Of a stretch of DNA of 64,000 bases, positions 36,600-46,753 are shown in pieces. The first letter of the stretch is position 1, and each line of letters begins with the position of its first letter. This stretch comes from Mucilaginibacter celer (GTDB lineage Bacteria > Bacteroidota > Bacteroidia > Sphingobacteriales > Sphingobacteriaceae). A program made the translations under genes and the position numbers. The notes under the pieces were generated by a model. The model worked only from the letters and a program-made list of their open reading frames with translations. It searched no databases and was not told the origin of the DNA. The stretch covers positions 3,782,001-3,846,000 of the forward strand of contig NZ_CP032869.1 of NCBI RefSeq assembly GCF_003576455.2, read 5' to 3'.

Positions 36600-37865
36600 C
36601 TACTTTTTATACGTAATCTTATAAATCGTCCCCTTCAAGTCATCGCTCACATACAATGAACCGTCCGCCCCCTGAGCCAAACCACATGGGCGGTGTTCGG
36701 CCTTGCCCGGCGATGTTTCTTCGGCTGTACCTGCAAATCCATCGGCAAATACCTCCCATTTACCATCGGGCTTGCCATTTTTAAAAGGTTGAAAAACTAC
36801 AAAGTAACCGGCCTGCGGCTCAGGTGCCCTGTTCCACGAACCATGGAAGGCGATAAACGCGCCGTTTTTATATTTTTCGGGAAATTGGCTGCCGGTATAA
36901 AACAATAACCCATCAGGTGCCAGGTGACCAGGATAAGCCGCCACCGGATCGAGGTATTTGGCATCGGCTTCCTTCTCTCCGTCACCACCATATTCGGGGC
37001 CTAATATTTTTTTGTGTTTTACATCATCGTAGTACATGTACGGCCAGCCGGCGTCATCACCCTGCTTAAGGGCGTACATGCACTCGGCAGGCAACAGGGC
37101 CGATTGCTGGGTGGTATAATATTTCGGAAACAGATCATGCAGGGCATCGCGGCCGTGCTGCATCACAAATAGCTGGTTATCCTGCTGGTTCCAGTCCAAC
37201 CCAACTACGTTACGCAAACCGGAGGCAAAACGGATCCCATCGCTTTGTTTCTGGTTAATTTTATCTGTTTTAAATTTCCAGATAGCCCCCGCCGAATCCA
37301 GTATCGGGCAGCCCTTTTTCCGAGGATCAAACTCGGAACAAATGTTGGAGTAAGCGCCAATATTTACATACAGGTTACCTTCGTTATCAAACGCAATGGC
37401 TTTGGGCTTATGCGCCCTCCTGCTAATTAATCCGCTTACAACGGTTTCGGGATGTTCAGGGTCTGTTACTTCCTGCTTATCATTCAGTTTAAAACGATAC
37501 ACGGCTTTGTCTGAAGAGGCATATAAATAGCCATTGTTTATCCGGATGCCAGTACCACCAAAATTGCCAAAGCTGGTTTTAACATCTGCTTTATCACCAT
37601 TATCATGCAAAACAACAATGCCTTTACCATTTTTAAAACCTTCCAGGTGCACGTAAATATCATTATTGGGGGTTACCACCATATGGCGGGCCGGGCCGAG
37701 ATTATCAGCAATAATTGTAGCGCTAAATCCCTCGGGAATCTTAATGCCGGCATCGGCCGCCGACTTATTTTTTATCGGGCCATCCTGCCCTGTAAATTTA
37801 AAAGAGGCCAGTGCGCTTACTATCGCGACAGACACAGTGATCAGCAGGAGTGCTTTTTTATTCAT
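36600..37865 (-). CDS. PQQ/sorbosone dehydrogenase-like beta-propeller protein
   Basis: The 421-aa exported protein has an N-terminal hydrophobic segment (about 4-22) and a six-bladed propeller of the glucose/sorbosone dehydrogenase family. Landmarks are GFSATIIADNLGPARHMVV, FASGLRNVVGLDW, MQHGRDALHDLFP, GDDAGWPYMYYDD and FIAFHGSWNR. The C-terminus has RPCGLAQGADGSLYVSDD. Such enzymes oxidise sugars in the periplasm with PQQ in some members; cofactor and substrate are not shown here. It appears monocistronic and follows the palindromic pair on its 3' side. Confidence 0.83.
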   Translation of the reverse strand: MNKKALLLITVSVAIVSALASFKFTGQDGPIKNKSAADAGIKIPEGFSATIIADNLGPARHMVVTPNNDIYVHLEGFKNGKGIVVLHDNGDKADVKTSFGNFGGTGIRINNGYLYASSDKAVYRFKLNDKQEVTDPEHPETVVSGLISRRAHKPKAIAFDNEGNLYVNIGAYSNICSEFDPRKKGCPILDSAGAIWKFKTDKINQKQSDGIRFASGLRNVVGLDWNQQDNQLFVMQHGRDALHDLFPKYYTTQQSALLPAECMYALKQGDDAGWPYMYYDDVKHKKILGPEYGGDGEKEADAKYLDPVAAYPGHLAPDGLLFYTGSQFPEKYKNGAFIAFHGSWNRAPEPQAGYFVVFQPFKNGKPDGKWEVFADGFAGTAEETSPGKAEHRPCGLAQGADGSLYVSDDLKGTIYKITYKK

Positions 37866-38000
37866 AAATGTAGATTTTGGTTAGGGCTAATTTAATGATA
37901 GCCAGCATAAATAAGAAGCCCGCGGGCCCGCAAAATGCTAAAAGCTTTTAAATCGTTACAAAACAATCTGCCGTAATATCACAAACAACAGCTTTAATAT

Positions 38001-39380
38001 TTATCTCGCCAGGCGATGAACTGCGACCGGTGCCGCATATGCAGCCCGCTCAACCGCCGATTGGTAGTTTATTGTTGTATTGGCACTTACATTAGTCGCT
38101 TTGTTAACAGCCGTGGTAGTAACATTACCGGTTAATTTTAATGCCTGGTCGAGGAGAGGATCAGCTGCATCGCCAAATTGTTTGAGCGGAAGGTTTGAAA
38201 ATTCATCAACCATATAATCAGGGTTCAGGCCATTGCTGTAATCGCCCTGTGCGTTGGCGTTGTATAATTTAAATACCAAAGGATGCAATACAAGGTTTAC
38301 CACAACAGGCTTACGTTCATCGGCAATAGCAAAACTGGCCATATCCTTGCCAATGGTTTTTTCACCTATTTGTACTACTGTAGCGTATGGTTTAAGGGCA
38401 TTAATCAGCAATTCGGCCGATGAAGCGGTTGCTGCCGTGGTTAGCACTATCACTTTTTCAAGGCTTAAACGCCTGCTTTTAATTTCAGAAAATAATTGCG
38501 GCTGATAATCATTCTCCTGCATAGTTTGTTGAAAACTCCGGTTGCTGCGCCCCCCGTTTTTATTAGCCTGGTATATTACAAAAGTTTGGTTGGCCTCGGT
38601 ATTGGCCAGCATACCCGCCAGTTTGGCTGCCGAAGATACATCGCCACCTGGATTATAACGCAGATCGATAATAAGATTTGAGATACCTGCCGCCTTTAGT
38701 TTCGACAACGAATCGAGCAGGTTACGATCAAACACGCCATTAAAGGCATCGTAAAAAATATAACCCGTTTTTTTGCCTGCCGAACTGAATGTTTTGGTTA
38801 GATATACCGGCTGCTCGGTAAAATATTGGGCGGATAAACTTAAGGTTCCGGTATTTGAGATAGTACCATCCGCTAAGGCCGCCAATTGTAGTTTTATAGG
38901 ATTACCCTGCTTCAGGATGTGCTGCACGTTGCTGCTGCTTGTGCTATTGATTACGATATCGTTAACCGACGTAAAAAAGTCGCCCCGTTTTAAGCCCGCT
39001 TTGTAGGCCGCGCTTCCCGGTACAACCAATGTTACCGTAGCTACCAAACCGCCCGGCGCGGTTGCGTTGGCGAGTATGGCGTAATCAAAGCCATAGTAGC
39101 CAAATGATGAATATTCAGTTTTCACTTCGTCGGGATCATCGAGGTACGAAAACCTGTCGGCATTATTAAGCAGGCTTTTAAAAAAAGATGTGGAAGATGT
39201 ACCGGATATGGTTTTTTTGGGGAGGGTTTCGTTCCAATAGTAGTATACCTGCATGCTGTCGAGGATCCATTTTTGGGTTGACGACAGGTTATTAGAAGTT
39301 ACATTATTCTTTTTGCATGATAACGCCGCAATCATTATCAGTATCAAACAAACAAAGAAAACACGGCGAGGATTTTTCAT
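38001..39380 (-). CDS. S41-family C-terminal-processing-like protease, lipoprotein
   Basis: The 459-aa protein has a signal peptide with lipobox ALSC (Cys22) followed by Lys-Lys. A helical N-terminal segment (ILDSMQVYYYWNE) is followed by a PDZ-like domain (about 95-170, with AYKAGLKRGDFF) and a peptidase S41 domain. The catalytic region is TTAATASSAELLINALKP, with the Ser in the SSAE turn and a following Lys in GEKTIGKDMASF. Such proteins cut exported proteins near their C-termini in the periplasm. No operon partners are seen. Confidence 0.85.
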   Translation of the reverse strand: MKNPRRVFFVCLILIMIAALSCKKNNVTSNNLSSTQKWILDSMQVYYYWNETLPKKTISGTSSTSFFKSLLNNADRFSYLDDPDEVKTEYSSFGYYGFDYAILANATAPGGLVATVTLVVPGSAAYKAGLKRGDFFTSVNDIVINSTSSSNVQHILKQGNPIKLQLAALADGTISNTGTLSLSAQYFTEQPVYLTKTFSSAGKKTGYIFYDAFNGVFDRNLLDSLSKLKAAGISNLIIDLRYNPGGDVSSAAKLAGMLANTEANQTFVIYQANKNGGRSNRSFQQTMQENDYQPQLFSEIKSRRLSLEKVIVLTTAATASSAELLINALKPYATVVQIGEKTIGKDMASFAIADERKPVVVNLVLHPLVFKLYNANAQGDYSNGLNPDYMVDEFSNLPLKQFGDAADPLLDQALKLTGNVTTTAVNKATNVSANTTINYQSAVERAAYAAPVAVHRLAR

Positions 39381-39555
39381 TTTTATTAAGGTAGCGTTTT
39401 ATACTACTTCAAATACGCTTGGCGGAAGCATATTCCCTATTTATGAACCATCTTTTTTTATGAACATGCTAAATAGTCTGTAAATTATACTTTACGACGA
39501 AATTTAAATCATATAGTATAACTTTCTGATACAAACCCCATCAAATAGTCAAAAA

Positions 39556-39588
39556 TTGTTTATCAAACAGCCCTTTATACTACGTTTG
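39556..39588 (+). promoter_or_regulatory. Candidate Bacteroidota-type promoter upstream of fecR
   Basis: TACGTTTG at 39581-39588 matches the -7 consensus TAnnTTTG. A TTG lies 22 nt upstream at 39556, near the accepted -33 distance. It would give a leader of about 100 nt before the FecR gene. The rest of the 39381-39698 gap shows nothing. Confidence 0.4.
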
Positions 39589-39698
39589 TTTTATCTACAA
39601 AAATACCGCAATTACAAACGCCTAAAAATTCCAACCCCAATAGGGAATCCCACCCTCCCCGGCGTATTACCTATAAAAAAAGGAAAATACACCACCAC

Positions 39699-40691
39699 AT
39701 GGCCGACACGATCACCAAAGCATTGCTCAGAAAATATTTCGACGGGGATTGTAATCCCGACGAAAAGAAACAGGTATTAGCTTACCTGGAACAGGATGAT
39801 CAGTCGGTGTTGGATGAATATATTATGGAACGGGCTGCCGAAGGCAAGCCTATTGAAACGCCTGATACTGTAAAACAGGAGTTTTTTGCCAGGCTTGGCG
39901 CTATCATAAACAAACCTGCCGACCGCCGGATAATCGGCTGGAAACCGGCAACAACATACCGGGTAGCGGCAGGTTTAGCTTTACTGATGGCCGTGGGTAT
40001 AGCTTACTGGTTTGGCAGCAATAAAAAAAGCGGGCAGACACAACAGCTGGTTACCATCAGCAATCACGAAAAATTTACACACAAAGTTGTTTTAAGCGAT
40101 GGTACGCAAGTGTGGCTAAACCCTAATTCATCCATCAGCTACAGCAAAAATAACTTTGCCGATACCAGCCGCGAAGTGAGCATAACCGGCGAGGCCTTTT
40201 TTGATGTAAGCCACGATGCCGCCAAGCCCTTCAAAGTAACATCGGGCAGGATTGTAACACGCGTTTTAGGTACGGCCTTTAATATCACCGCTTACAAAAC
40301 CGAAAAAAACATTCGTGTATTACTTGTGCGCGGCAAAGTGCAGGTAACATCGGGCAAACAGCACCGGGTGCTTTTACCGGGCCAGTTATTGAGCTACAAT
40401 AATTATAACAGCAGTATTGATGTAAACAACGTGGCTATCGACGGCAAAATGGAGGCATTTACCAGCGGCAAAATGGTATTTGATAACCTGCCTTTATCAG
40501 CAGCACTGAAACGTATTGCCGATGCCTACAACGTGAATATCGACCTGAAAGACAGCTCGGTACTTCAAAACAAAATGATAACCGGGGCCTATACCCGCAA
40601 CACAGTCGACGAGGTTTTGCGCCGCGTGCTGTTTATCCACGGGTTAAAATTTAAAAAGAAGGGGGACCATGAGTATACTATAAACAACTAA
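39699..40691 (+). CDS. FecR-family anti-sigma factor
   Basis: The 330-aa protein has a cytoplasmic N-terminal anti-sigma region (about 1-80) and one membrane span (about 92-108). A periplasmic FecR domain follows, with VVLSDGTQVWLNPNSSISY, EVSITGEAFFDVSHDAAKPF and VTRVLGTAFNITAY. The C-terminal DUF4974-like part (FDNLPLSAALKRIADAYNV) contacts the receptor's signalling domain. It is followed 92 nt later by a TonB receptor with an N-terminal STN domain. The usual adjacent sigma gene is missing; an ECF sigma gene lies at 46754. Confidence 0.9.
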   Translation: MADTITKALLRKYFDGDCNPDEKKQVLAYLEQDDQSVLDEYIMERAAEGKPIETPDTVKQEFFARLGAIINKPADRRIIGWKPATTYRVAAGLALLMAVGIAYWFGSNKKSGQTQQLVTISNHEKFTHKVVLSDGTQVWLNPNSSISYSKNNFADTSREVSITGEAFFDVSHDAAKPFKVTSGRIVTRVLGTAFNITAYKTEKNIRVLLVRGKVQVTSGKQHRVLLPGQLLSYNNYNSSIDVNNVAIDGKMEAFTSGKMVFDNLPLSAALKRIADAYNVNIDLKDSSVLQNKMITGAYTRNTVDEVLRRVLFIHGLKFKKKGDHEYTINN

Positions 40692-40711
40692 GCTCCTTTT
40701 TATAAAAAATT

Positions 40712-40737
40712 GGGAATACCGCGGCAACGGTATCCCC
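40712..40737 (+). promoter_or_regulatory. Hairpin between fecR and TonB receptor gene
   Basis: GGGAATACCG and CGGTATCCCC (one mismatch) form a 10-bp stem around CGGCAA. There is no T-run, so it is more likely an RNA processing or stability element than a full terminator. Confidence 0.45.
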
Positions 40738-40783
40738 GGTTAAATTTTGAAATAAGTTCTGGAAAAACGCTATTAAAAAATTT

Positions 40784-43700
40784 ATGCACGTATTTACTAA
40801 TAATAATTTCTTCAAGCAAAAAAAATACCCGTTCATCGTTCTCATCATCTCATTTGTTCTTTTTTATGCGATAACTAAAGCCAATGCGCAGGGCAATGTA
40901 GCACAACTGCGTAACCCGGTAAGCCTTACCATGCCAAGTGCCAATTTAGATGAAGTGCTGGTACAACTTAAAAAACAATCAACCTACGACTTTTTTTACG
41001 ACAAGGAGGCCGCTAAAAAAGTAAAGGTTAACAATATCAAATACAACAACGCTCCGCTTGGCAACGTTTTAACCGATCTGAAAAAGAGCCAATCGCTCGA
41101 GTATGACCTGCAGGGTAAGGAAATATCGGTACGGATAGAAAAACGCCCGGCACAGGCCCCCGCCAAACAACAAAAAGATGGTAAAATTACCGGCAAGGTA
41201 CTGGACGACAAGGGTGAAACCCTGCCCGGCGCTACCATTAAGCTGGTAGAAGCTGGCAAAGCCGTACAAAGCGCCCCTGATGGATCGTACCAGTTTGTAG
41301 TTGTGCCGGGCACTTATACTATCGAAATCACTTATATCTCCTTTCAATCGCAACGGATCTCGGGCGTTGTAGTTAACGCAGATAAAAGTACGCTGCTGGA
41401 TATCGCCATGAAACCGGCTTCGAATGCGCTAAGCGAGGTAGTTGTTAAATCTGATTATAAAAGAGCTTCCATCCAGGGGCTGTACGCAAGGCAAAAAAAT
41501 AATGCCGCCCTATCCGACGGTATTACCGCCGAACAGATTAGCCGTACCCCCGATAACAATACCGCTCAGGTACTCACCCGGGTAAGCGGTTTGCAGGTAT
41601 CGCAAAACCGGTTTGTTGTGGTACGCGGCATGAGCGACAGGTATAACAATGTTATGCTGAACGGCGCGCCGCTACCCAGCAGTGAGCCCAACCGCCGCGA
41701 TTTTGCTTTTGATGTGATACCAAGCTCCCTTGTTGATAATATTGTGGTAAACAAAACCGCAACGCCCGATTTAACAGGCGAATTTACCGGCGGCCTTGTG
41801 CAGATAACTACCAAAGATATCCCGGATGAAAACTCGATGCAAATTACCATTGGCGGTGGATATAACAGCCGCGCTACCGGTAAAGATTTTATAAGCGGAC
41901 ACCGCGGTACAGCCAACTATTTTGGTTTTGCAAACGATTATCAGCGCAAGCCGACCGGCATGAGCCTGGGCGAATATGATAACCTGGCGCTAAAAATTGT
42001 AGATAATTCGGCCACGGCCGATCAAAAGGCGCAGGCAGCTAAATTTCTGGGTACACTGCCCGATAACTGGGCTTTACGCAAATATACTGCTCAGCCCATT
42101 CAAAGCTACCAGTTTACAGCAGCACATAGTTTTCCGTTTAAGGATAACTCAACACTGGGTGTTATAGCTGCCTTAACTTACCGCAATGAACAACTTAATA
42201 ACCAGCACGATGTAAATATTTTAACTGATAAGGATTACAAGGGTACCGATTATATCTTTAACACCCTTTGGGGCGGTAGCCTTAACCTGGCCTATACCAG
42301 CGGGCACAATAAATTCACGCTTAAAAACACTTATAACCGTCGCTTTAACGATGAGCACTTTACGTTTTCGGGGATCAATATGAACGATAACAGCTATGTT
42401 AACGCCTATAGTAATCAAACAATTGTAAACGAGTTATTTCAAACTAATTTCACCGGAGAACATACGCTGGGCAAGCGTGGTATTAAGGCTGATTATGGCT
42501 TTGCATTATCTACTGTAGACCGCGACCAACCTTTTAGCCGCCTTATGTACCAATACCATCCCTTAGGCCATCAACCTGATGACTATTATTCCTACAACTT
42601 CAATGATAGTAATTTTCAACTGGGTAACATCTTTTACTCCCATCTGGCCGAGAGACGATATACATGGCAAACAAACCTGCAAATTCCGTTTCGTTTTAAT
42701 CAGCTAAACCACTCGGTAAAATTGGGTTACCAGGGCAGCTACCGCCGCGCCAATTTTGGTGCCGATCTTTATCGCATTAAAAGTACGTCATCCGCTAACA
42801 GTAACCAGTATGATGGTATTGCCTATTATGATGTTTATAATCCATCGCAATTCGCTAACGGAAGCTTATACCTGTATCCCACGGTTCCTGCGGGAAACGG
42901 CATAACAAGTTCTGATGCGGGCACAGGCTACAAAGGCAGGCAAAAATTAAACGCCTTTTATGGTATGGTTGATTTAAAACCGGTTAAAAACCTGAGGTTA
43001 ATTGCAGGCGTAAGATATGAGCGAAATGAACAAAACGTATTTACATCCACTCGCGGCAAAGCTCCCGCCAACCAGCTTCCTCCAATTGTTGATAGCTTGA
43101 TTCAATCAAAAAATAACGACTTTTTACCGTCTGTTAACGCAATTTACACTTTAACACCCAAAATGAATTTAAGGGCAGCTTACTATAAAACAGTGGCCCG
43201 GCCCGATTTCAGAGAGCTATCTTTTTTCAGCTATTTTGATTATGATTTGTTTGTTTCGGTTAGCGGTGACAACCTTAAGCGTACGTCTATTCAGAACTAT
43301 GATTTAAGGTATGAATTTTACCCTTCACCAGGCGAGATTATTTCGGTTTCGGGTTTCTATAAAAATTTTAAAGATCCTATTGAAATACTTTATCCGAATG
43401 CAAATCCAAGAAAGTATGTATATAGCAATTTAAAAGGTGCCAAAAACACCGGGATAGAAGTAGACCTCCGGAAATCATTAAATTTTATTTCCGGTTCCTC
43501 ACCCCTTTGGTCAAACTTGTACATTTCGGGCAACTTTACCTATTTAGATGCCAGTGTTGATCTGGGTACGGTATACTCGGTAAATGCCGATGGCAAAGCC
43601 GTTCCGGGTAAACGGAACCGTCCGCTAACCGGCCAGTCGCCCTATATTATTAACGGGGGGATATTATACACCGGCAAACATTTTGGATTCAATGCTACCT

Positions 43701-44074
43701 ATAACCGCTTCGGCCATCGCATAGTATACGCTTCGCCCGATCGTTCGGAAGACCTGTATGAGAATGGCAGAAACGTGATTGACATGCAGCTGAGTTATAA
43801 ATTTTCAAAGGATAACAAAGCCGAGTTTCGTCTCAACATCAGCAATTTGCTTAACAGCCAAATGTTTTATTACAGAAACCATTACCAGCCAACCGGCAAA
43901 CCGGATGAGCAGCCGATACCTTCTGTACAGCCATATCCGGGCGATGGTACCCCTCCGCTGCCTGCTGAGCAAATTGACCCTAAAGGAACAAAATACAATG
44001 CCAAATATGATACTAAAATATATACCTGGCAATACGGAACCACATCGACACTCAACTTTATTTATCGCTTTTAA
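40784..44074 (+). CDS. TonB-dependent receptor with STN signalling domain
   Basis: The 1096-aa protein has a signal peptide (cleavage after ANAQ, ~36) and an STN domain (about 45-115, LTMPSANLDEVLVQLKK). A carboxypeptidase-D-like beta-sandwich (about 133-215), a plug (about 225-350, RTPDNNTAQVLTRVSG, VVRGMSDRYNNVMLNG) and a 22-strand-type barrel ending ...TSTLNFIYRF follow. The terminal aromatic Phe is typical for BAM insertion. STN plus FecR means the receptor signals its own induction. There is no SusD gene; a beta-helix lipoprotein follows instead. The ligand is unknown. Confidence 0.88.
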   Translation: MHVFTNNNFFKQKKYPFIVLIISFVLFYAITKANAQGNVAQLRNPVSLTMPSANLDEVLVQLKKQSTYDFFYDKEAAKKVKVNNIKYNNAPLGNVLTDLKKSQSLEYDLQGKEISVRIEKRPAQAPAKQQKDGKITGKVLDDKGETLPGATIKLVEAGKAVQSAPDGSYQFVVVPGTYTIEITYISFQSQRISGVVVNADKSTLLDIAMKPASNALSEVVVKSDYKRASIQGLYARQKNNAALSDGITAEQISRTPDNNTAQVLTRVSGLQVSQNRFVVVRGMSDRYNNVMLNGAPLPSSEPNRRDFAFDVIPSSLVDNIVVNKTATPDLTGEFTGGLVQITTKDIPDENSMQITIGGGYNSRATGKDFISGHRGTANYFGFANDYQRKPTGMSLGEYDNLALKIVDNSATADQKAQAAKFLGTLPDNWALRKYTAQPIQSYQFTAAHSFPFKDNSTLGVIAALTYRNEQLNNQHDVNILTDKDYKGTDYIFNTLWGGSLNLAYTSGHNKFTLKNTYNRRFNDEHFTFSGINMNDNSYVNAYSNQTIVNELFQTNFTGEHTLGKRGIKADYGFALSTVDRDQPFSRLMYQYHPLGHQPDDYYSYNFNDSNFQLGNIFYSHLAERRYTWQTNLQIPFRFNQLNHSVKLGYQGSYRRANFGADLYRIKSTSSANSNQYDGIAYYDVYNPSQFANGSLYLYPTVPAGNGITSSDAGTGYKGRQKLNAFYGMVDLKPVKNLRLIAGVRYERNEQNVFTSTRGKAPANQLPPIVDSLIQSKNNDFLPSVNAIYTLTPKMNLRAAYYKTVARPDFRELSFFSYFDYDLFVSVSGDNLKRTSIQNYDLRYEFYPSPGEIISVSGFYKNFKDPIEILYPNANPRKYVYSNLKGAKNTGIEVDLRKSLNFISGSSPLWSNLYISGNFTYLDASVDLGTVYSVNADGKAVPGKRNRPLTGQSPYIINGGILYTGKHFGFNATYNRFGHRIVYASPDRSEDLYENGRNVIDMQLSYKFSKDNKAEFRLNISNLLNSQMFYYRNHYQPTGKPDEQPIPSVQPYPGDGTPPLPAEQIDPKGTKYNAKYDTKIYTWQYGTTSTLNFIYRF

Positions 44075-44234
44075 TTGTAACCATCATATAAATTTTAAAA
44101 AGAAAGGAAACACAAACATCTACCTAAAAAACAACCCAAAGCCTGCTATGCTTATCGGCTTAAAAGGTGAAGCCAATTAAAAAACCAAATGAATAAACAG
44201 AACCAAATTTCTATTTATTTAAAAAACGCACACT

Positions 44235-45677
44235 ATGAAAATGCAATTTAAATCTATCGGTGTATTAGTACTTGCTGCAGCTGTAAGCTTTACCAGCTGT
44301 AAAAAACAAGACGGCGTAAACGCTCCCAAAGGCGATTTCGATCGTTCGTCAAAAGCTTTATTTCCTGATACCCACACGCTGCCAACAGCTACCGGTACCA
44401 TCAGCGGTGTAATTACCAGCAACATTACGCTTACCAACGACAAAGTTTGGTTTATTGACGGCCCTACTTTTGTTGACAGTTTGGCTACTATCACCATCCA
44501 ACCAGGCACTTACATTAAAGGTAAAGCCACTTCAACCACTACAAGCGGTTTCCCATCGTACCTGGTAATCAGAAGGGGTGCTAAAATTGATGCACAGGGT
44601 ACAACTGCTAACCCTATCGTGTTTACATCAGCAAAAGCATCAGGCCAACGTGCCAAAGGCGATTGGGGTGGTGTAGTACTTTTAGGCCAGGCTCCTACCA
44701 ACCAGGCTAAGCCACAAATTGAAGGTATCCCGGCTACACAAATTCCTGCCGCACTTGCCGGTAAAGACGCTATCGGTTACGGTGGTGCTACCGAAACTGA
44801 TAACTCAGGCATCCTGAAAAACGTACGTATCGAGTTTGCGGGCGTAATTGTTGATGCTGACTTGGGTAACGAGCTTAACGGCCTTACCTTAGGCGGTGTT
44901 GGTGCCGGCACTACTTTAGATCATATCCAGGTATCTTATGGTGCCGATGACGCCTTCGAGTTTTTCGGTGGTTCGGTAAATGCTAAATATCTGATCTCGT
45001 ACGGTAATGACGATGATGATTTGGATTTTGATCAAGGTTTCCAGGGTTCAATCCAGTTTGCACTTGCTGCTAAAGATCTGAATTTTACCTATTCATCAAG
45101 CCCTAACGGTATCGAAAGCAATAACATCTCTTCGCCTATCGTTACTACCGGTGGTGCATTTGCAAGCCGTGTTACACAGCCGGTTTTATCAAACATCACT
45201 TTTGTTGGTGGTGCTACAGCCGGCCCAACTTCAGGTATCGGCCACCTGTTCCGTGTAAATTCAAGCTATATTGTACGTAACTCTATCAACTTTGGCTTTA
45301 ATAACGGCGCAACCTTAATCAGCACTACCGGCAGCGAGTATTCAAACAGCTATGTACATGGTTACACTGCAGCTGTTAGCGGTTCGGCTGCTACTTCAAC
45401 TGCTGTAACTACTTTAACCGGTGCTAACCCTAATACTACTATTAAATTGGTTCTTCCATTCAGCACAACTGCACCAGATTGGAGGATCCAGGCATCGGCA
45501 CCAGCGGCAATCAGAACGGGCGCAGTATTTACCGGTTTAGCCGTTACTCACCCAGGTGGTACTTTCACAGCATTTGATACTACTCCTGCTTATTTAGGAG
45601 CATTTGGTTTACAATCTGCTGGCCGTTGGGATAGCGGTGGCTGGGCTTCTTACGAGCCTTTCACCAATGCTTACTAA
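44235..45677 (+). CDS. Parallel beta-helix-type surface lipoprotein
   Basis: The 480-aa protein has a signal peptide with lipobox FTSC (Cys22) then Lys-Lys. The mature part is rich in Gly, Thr, Ser and Ala and shows repeating beta-strand rungs (ITIQPGTYIKGKA, LVIRRGAKIDAQG, GDWGGVVLLGQAP). An acidic patch, YGNDDDDLDFDQGFQGS, could bind calcium. Codon use leans to a narrow set (GGT, GCT, AAC), unlike neighbours, suggesting high expression. It follows the TonB receptor by 160 nt and probably serves as its surface ligand-binding partner. The specific ligand is unknown. Confidence 0.75.
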   Translation: MKMQFKSIGVLVLAAAVSFTSCKKQDGVNAPKGDFDRSSKALFPDTHTLPTATGTISGVITSNITLTNDKVWFIDGPTFVDSLATITIQPGTYIKGKATSTTTSGFPSYLVIRRGAKIDAQGTTANPIVFTSAKASGQRAKGDWGGVVLLGQAPTNQAKPQIEGIPATQIPAALAGKDAIGYGGATETDNSGILKNVRIEFAGVIVDADLGNELNGLTLGGVGAGTTLDHIQVSYGADDAFEFFGGSVNAKYLISYGNDDDDLDFDQGFQGSIQFALAAKDLNFTYSSSPNGIESNNISSPIVTTGGAFASRVTQPVLSNITFVGGATAGPTSGIGHLFRVNSSYIVRNSINFGFNNGATLISTTGSEYSNSYVHGYTAAVSGSAATSTAVTTLTGANPNTTIKLVLPFSTTAPDWRIQASAPAAIRTGAVFTGLAVTHPGGTFTAFDTTPAYLGAFGLQSAGRWDSGGWASYEPFTNAY

Positions 45678-45716
45678 TTAAAATTTATTCTGAGCGGTTA
45701 TAATTAAAAGATTCTG

Positions 45717-45744
45717 AGTACCGTGGGCAGATGTCCACGGTACT
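45717..45744 (+). terminator. Intrinsic terminator/attenuator after the beta-helix gene
   Basis: The 10-bp perfect stem AGTACCGTGG / CCACGGTACT is followed by TTTTTAAATTGTTTTTT. It lies 17 nt before the next gene's ATG at 45761, so read-through would be partial. This fits strong expression of the upstream gene. Confidence 0.8.
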
Positions 45745-45760
45745 TTTTAAATTGTTTTTT

Positions 45761-46531
45761 ATGAAAAAAATCAAACTACTGTTTTTAATTGCAATTATTA
45801 GCCAGCTTTTTTTTGCCTGTAAAAAAGATGGGCAGCTTATGGAAGCAAAAAGCTATGGTAGCTTTTATATCAGTTCAACCACCACTACCGAAATCGGTAA
45901 CCTTCTGATTGATGTTGATGGTAAAGTAACAGATACATTAAAAGCGCCGGTAGATAACACAATCATAAAAGCCTATATTGGGAATAGAAAAATAAAGATA
46001 TACCAACCGGGTAAAGCTAACGACCCCATAGTTGACACTATATTTAATATAAAGGATAACAGCCTGAAGCTGAACTTTCTGTATACAGGAGATTTAAAAA
46101 TTATTGGCGGCGGGTACGACGGCACCATGAAACCAGCGCGCGGAAATAGCCTGGTGCAATTTGTTAATTTAGAAAACTCCCTGCCGCCGTTACTTAATAT
46201 GAAAATTTATGAAATTTATTATAACGACGCGGGTGATTATTTTTCTCTTGAAACGGCTACTATAAATGGAATAACCAAAACCGGGTTTAGTTCTTACATC
46301 GAGCTTTCGCCCCCCAAACACATCGACGACGGTTTTGGGGGGTATTATTACGAAATTTATAACGCCGCAACTAATGAAAAACTTGTTGATTTATTTACGG
46401 ATTTTCCCACTTTGCAATTCGAGGCAGGTAACCCTTTCTTTGTGCCCAACAAAGTAGTTTCTTTAGGCATAGTCAGAGATCCATCCGGACTTCTCAGTAC
46501 AACCGTTATTTACGAAACCGAAATCAAATAG
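45761..46531 (+). CDS. Small lipoprotein, DUF4397-like
   Basis: From ATG 45761 (MKKIKLLFLIAII) the product has 256 aa with lipobox FFAC then Lys-Lys. An upstream ATG at 45731 lies inside the terminator hairpin and is rejected. The mature protein is beta-rich with repeated pieces such as IGNLLIDVDGKVTDTLKAP and NRKIKIYQPGKANDP, similar in style to DUF4397 surface proteins; this match is tentative. It is the last gene of the FecR-TonB receptor locus and ends before a bidirectional terminator. Confidence 0.65.
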   Translation: MKKIKLLFLIAIISQLFFACKKDGQLMEAKSYGSFYISSTTTTEIGNLLIDVDGKVTDTLKAPVDNTIIKAYIGNRKIKIYQPGKANDPIVDTIFNIKDNSLKLNFLYTGDLKIIGGGYDGTMKPARGNSLVQFVNLENSLPPLLNMKIYEIYYNDAGDYFSLETATINGITKTGFSSYIELSPPKHIDDGFGGYYYEIYNAATNEKLVDLFTDFPTLQFEAGNPFFVPNKVVSLGIVRDPSGLLSTTVIYETEIK

Positions 46532-46560
46532 CTCAAAACAACAATCAGCATATATAACAA

Positions 46561-46592
46561 AAAAAAGCCGGTCCCAAATCACCGGCTTTTTT
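46561..46592. terminator. Bidirectional intrinsic terminator
   Basis: AAAAAAGCCGGT and ACCGGCTTTTTT form a 12-bp stem with an 8-nt loop. It is flanked by A- and T-runs between the convergent lipoprotein gene and sigma factor gene. Confidence 0.88.
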
Positions 46593-46753
46593 TTAAAAAT
46601 GCAATTTATCCATCGGGTAATTTCTTATCCGGGATATCTGCAAAAATAAGCTTTTTTGTTATTAATTCTATGTAATTTTAATATTAACCATTGGTAGATA
46701 TTTTTTGAATTAATTAATATCAAACACAAATTGGCAAATATTTTTCAACCGCA

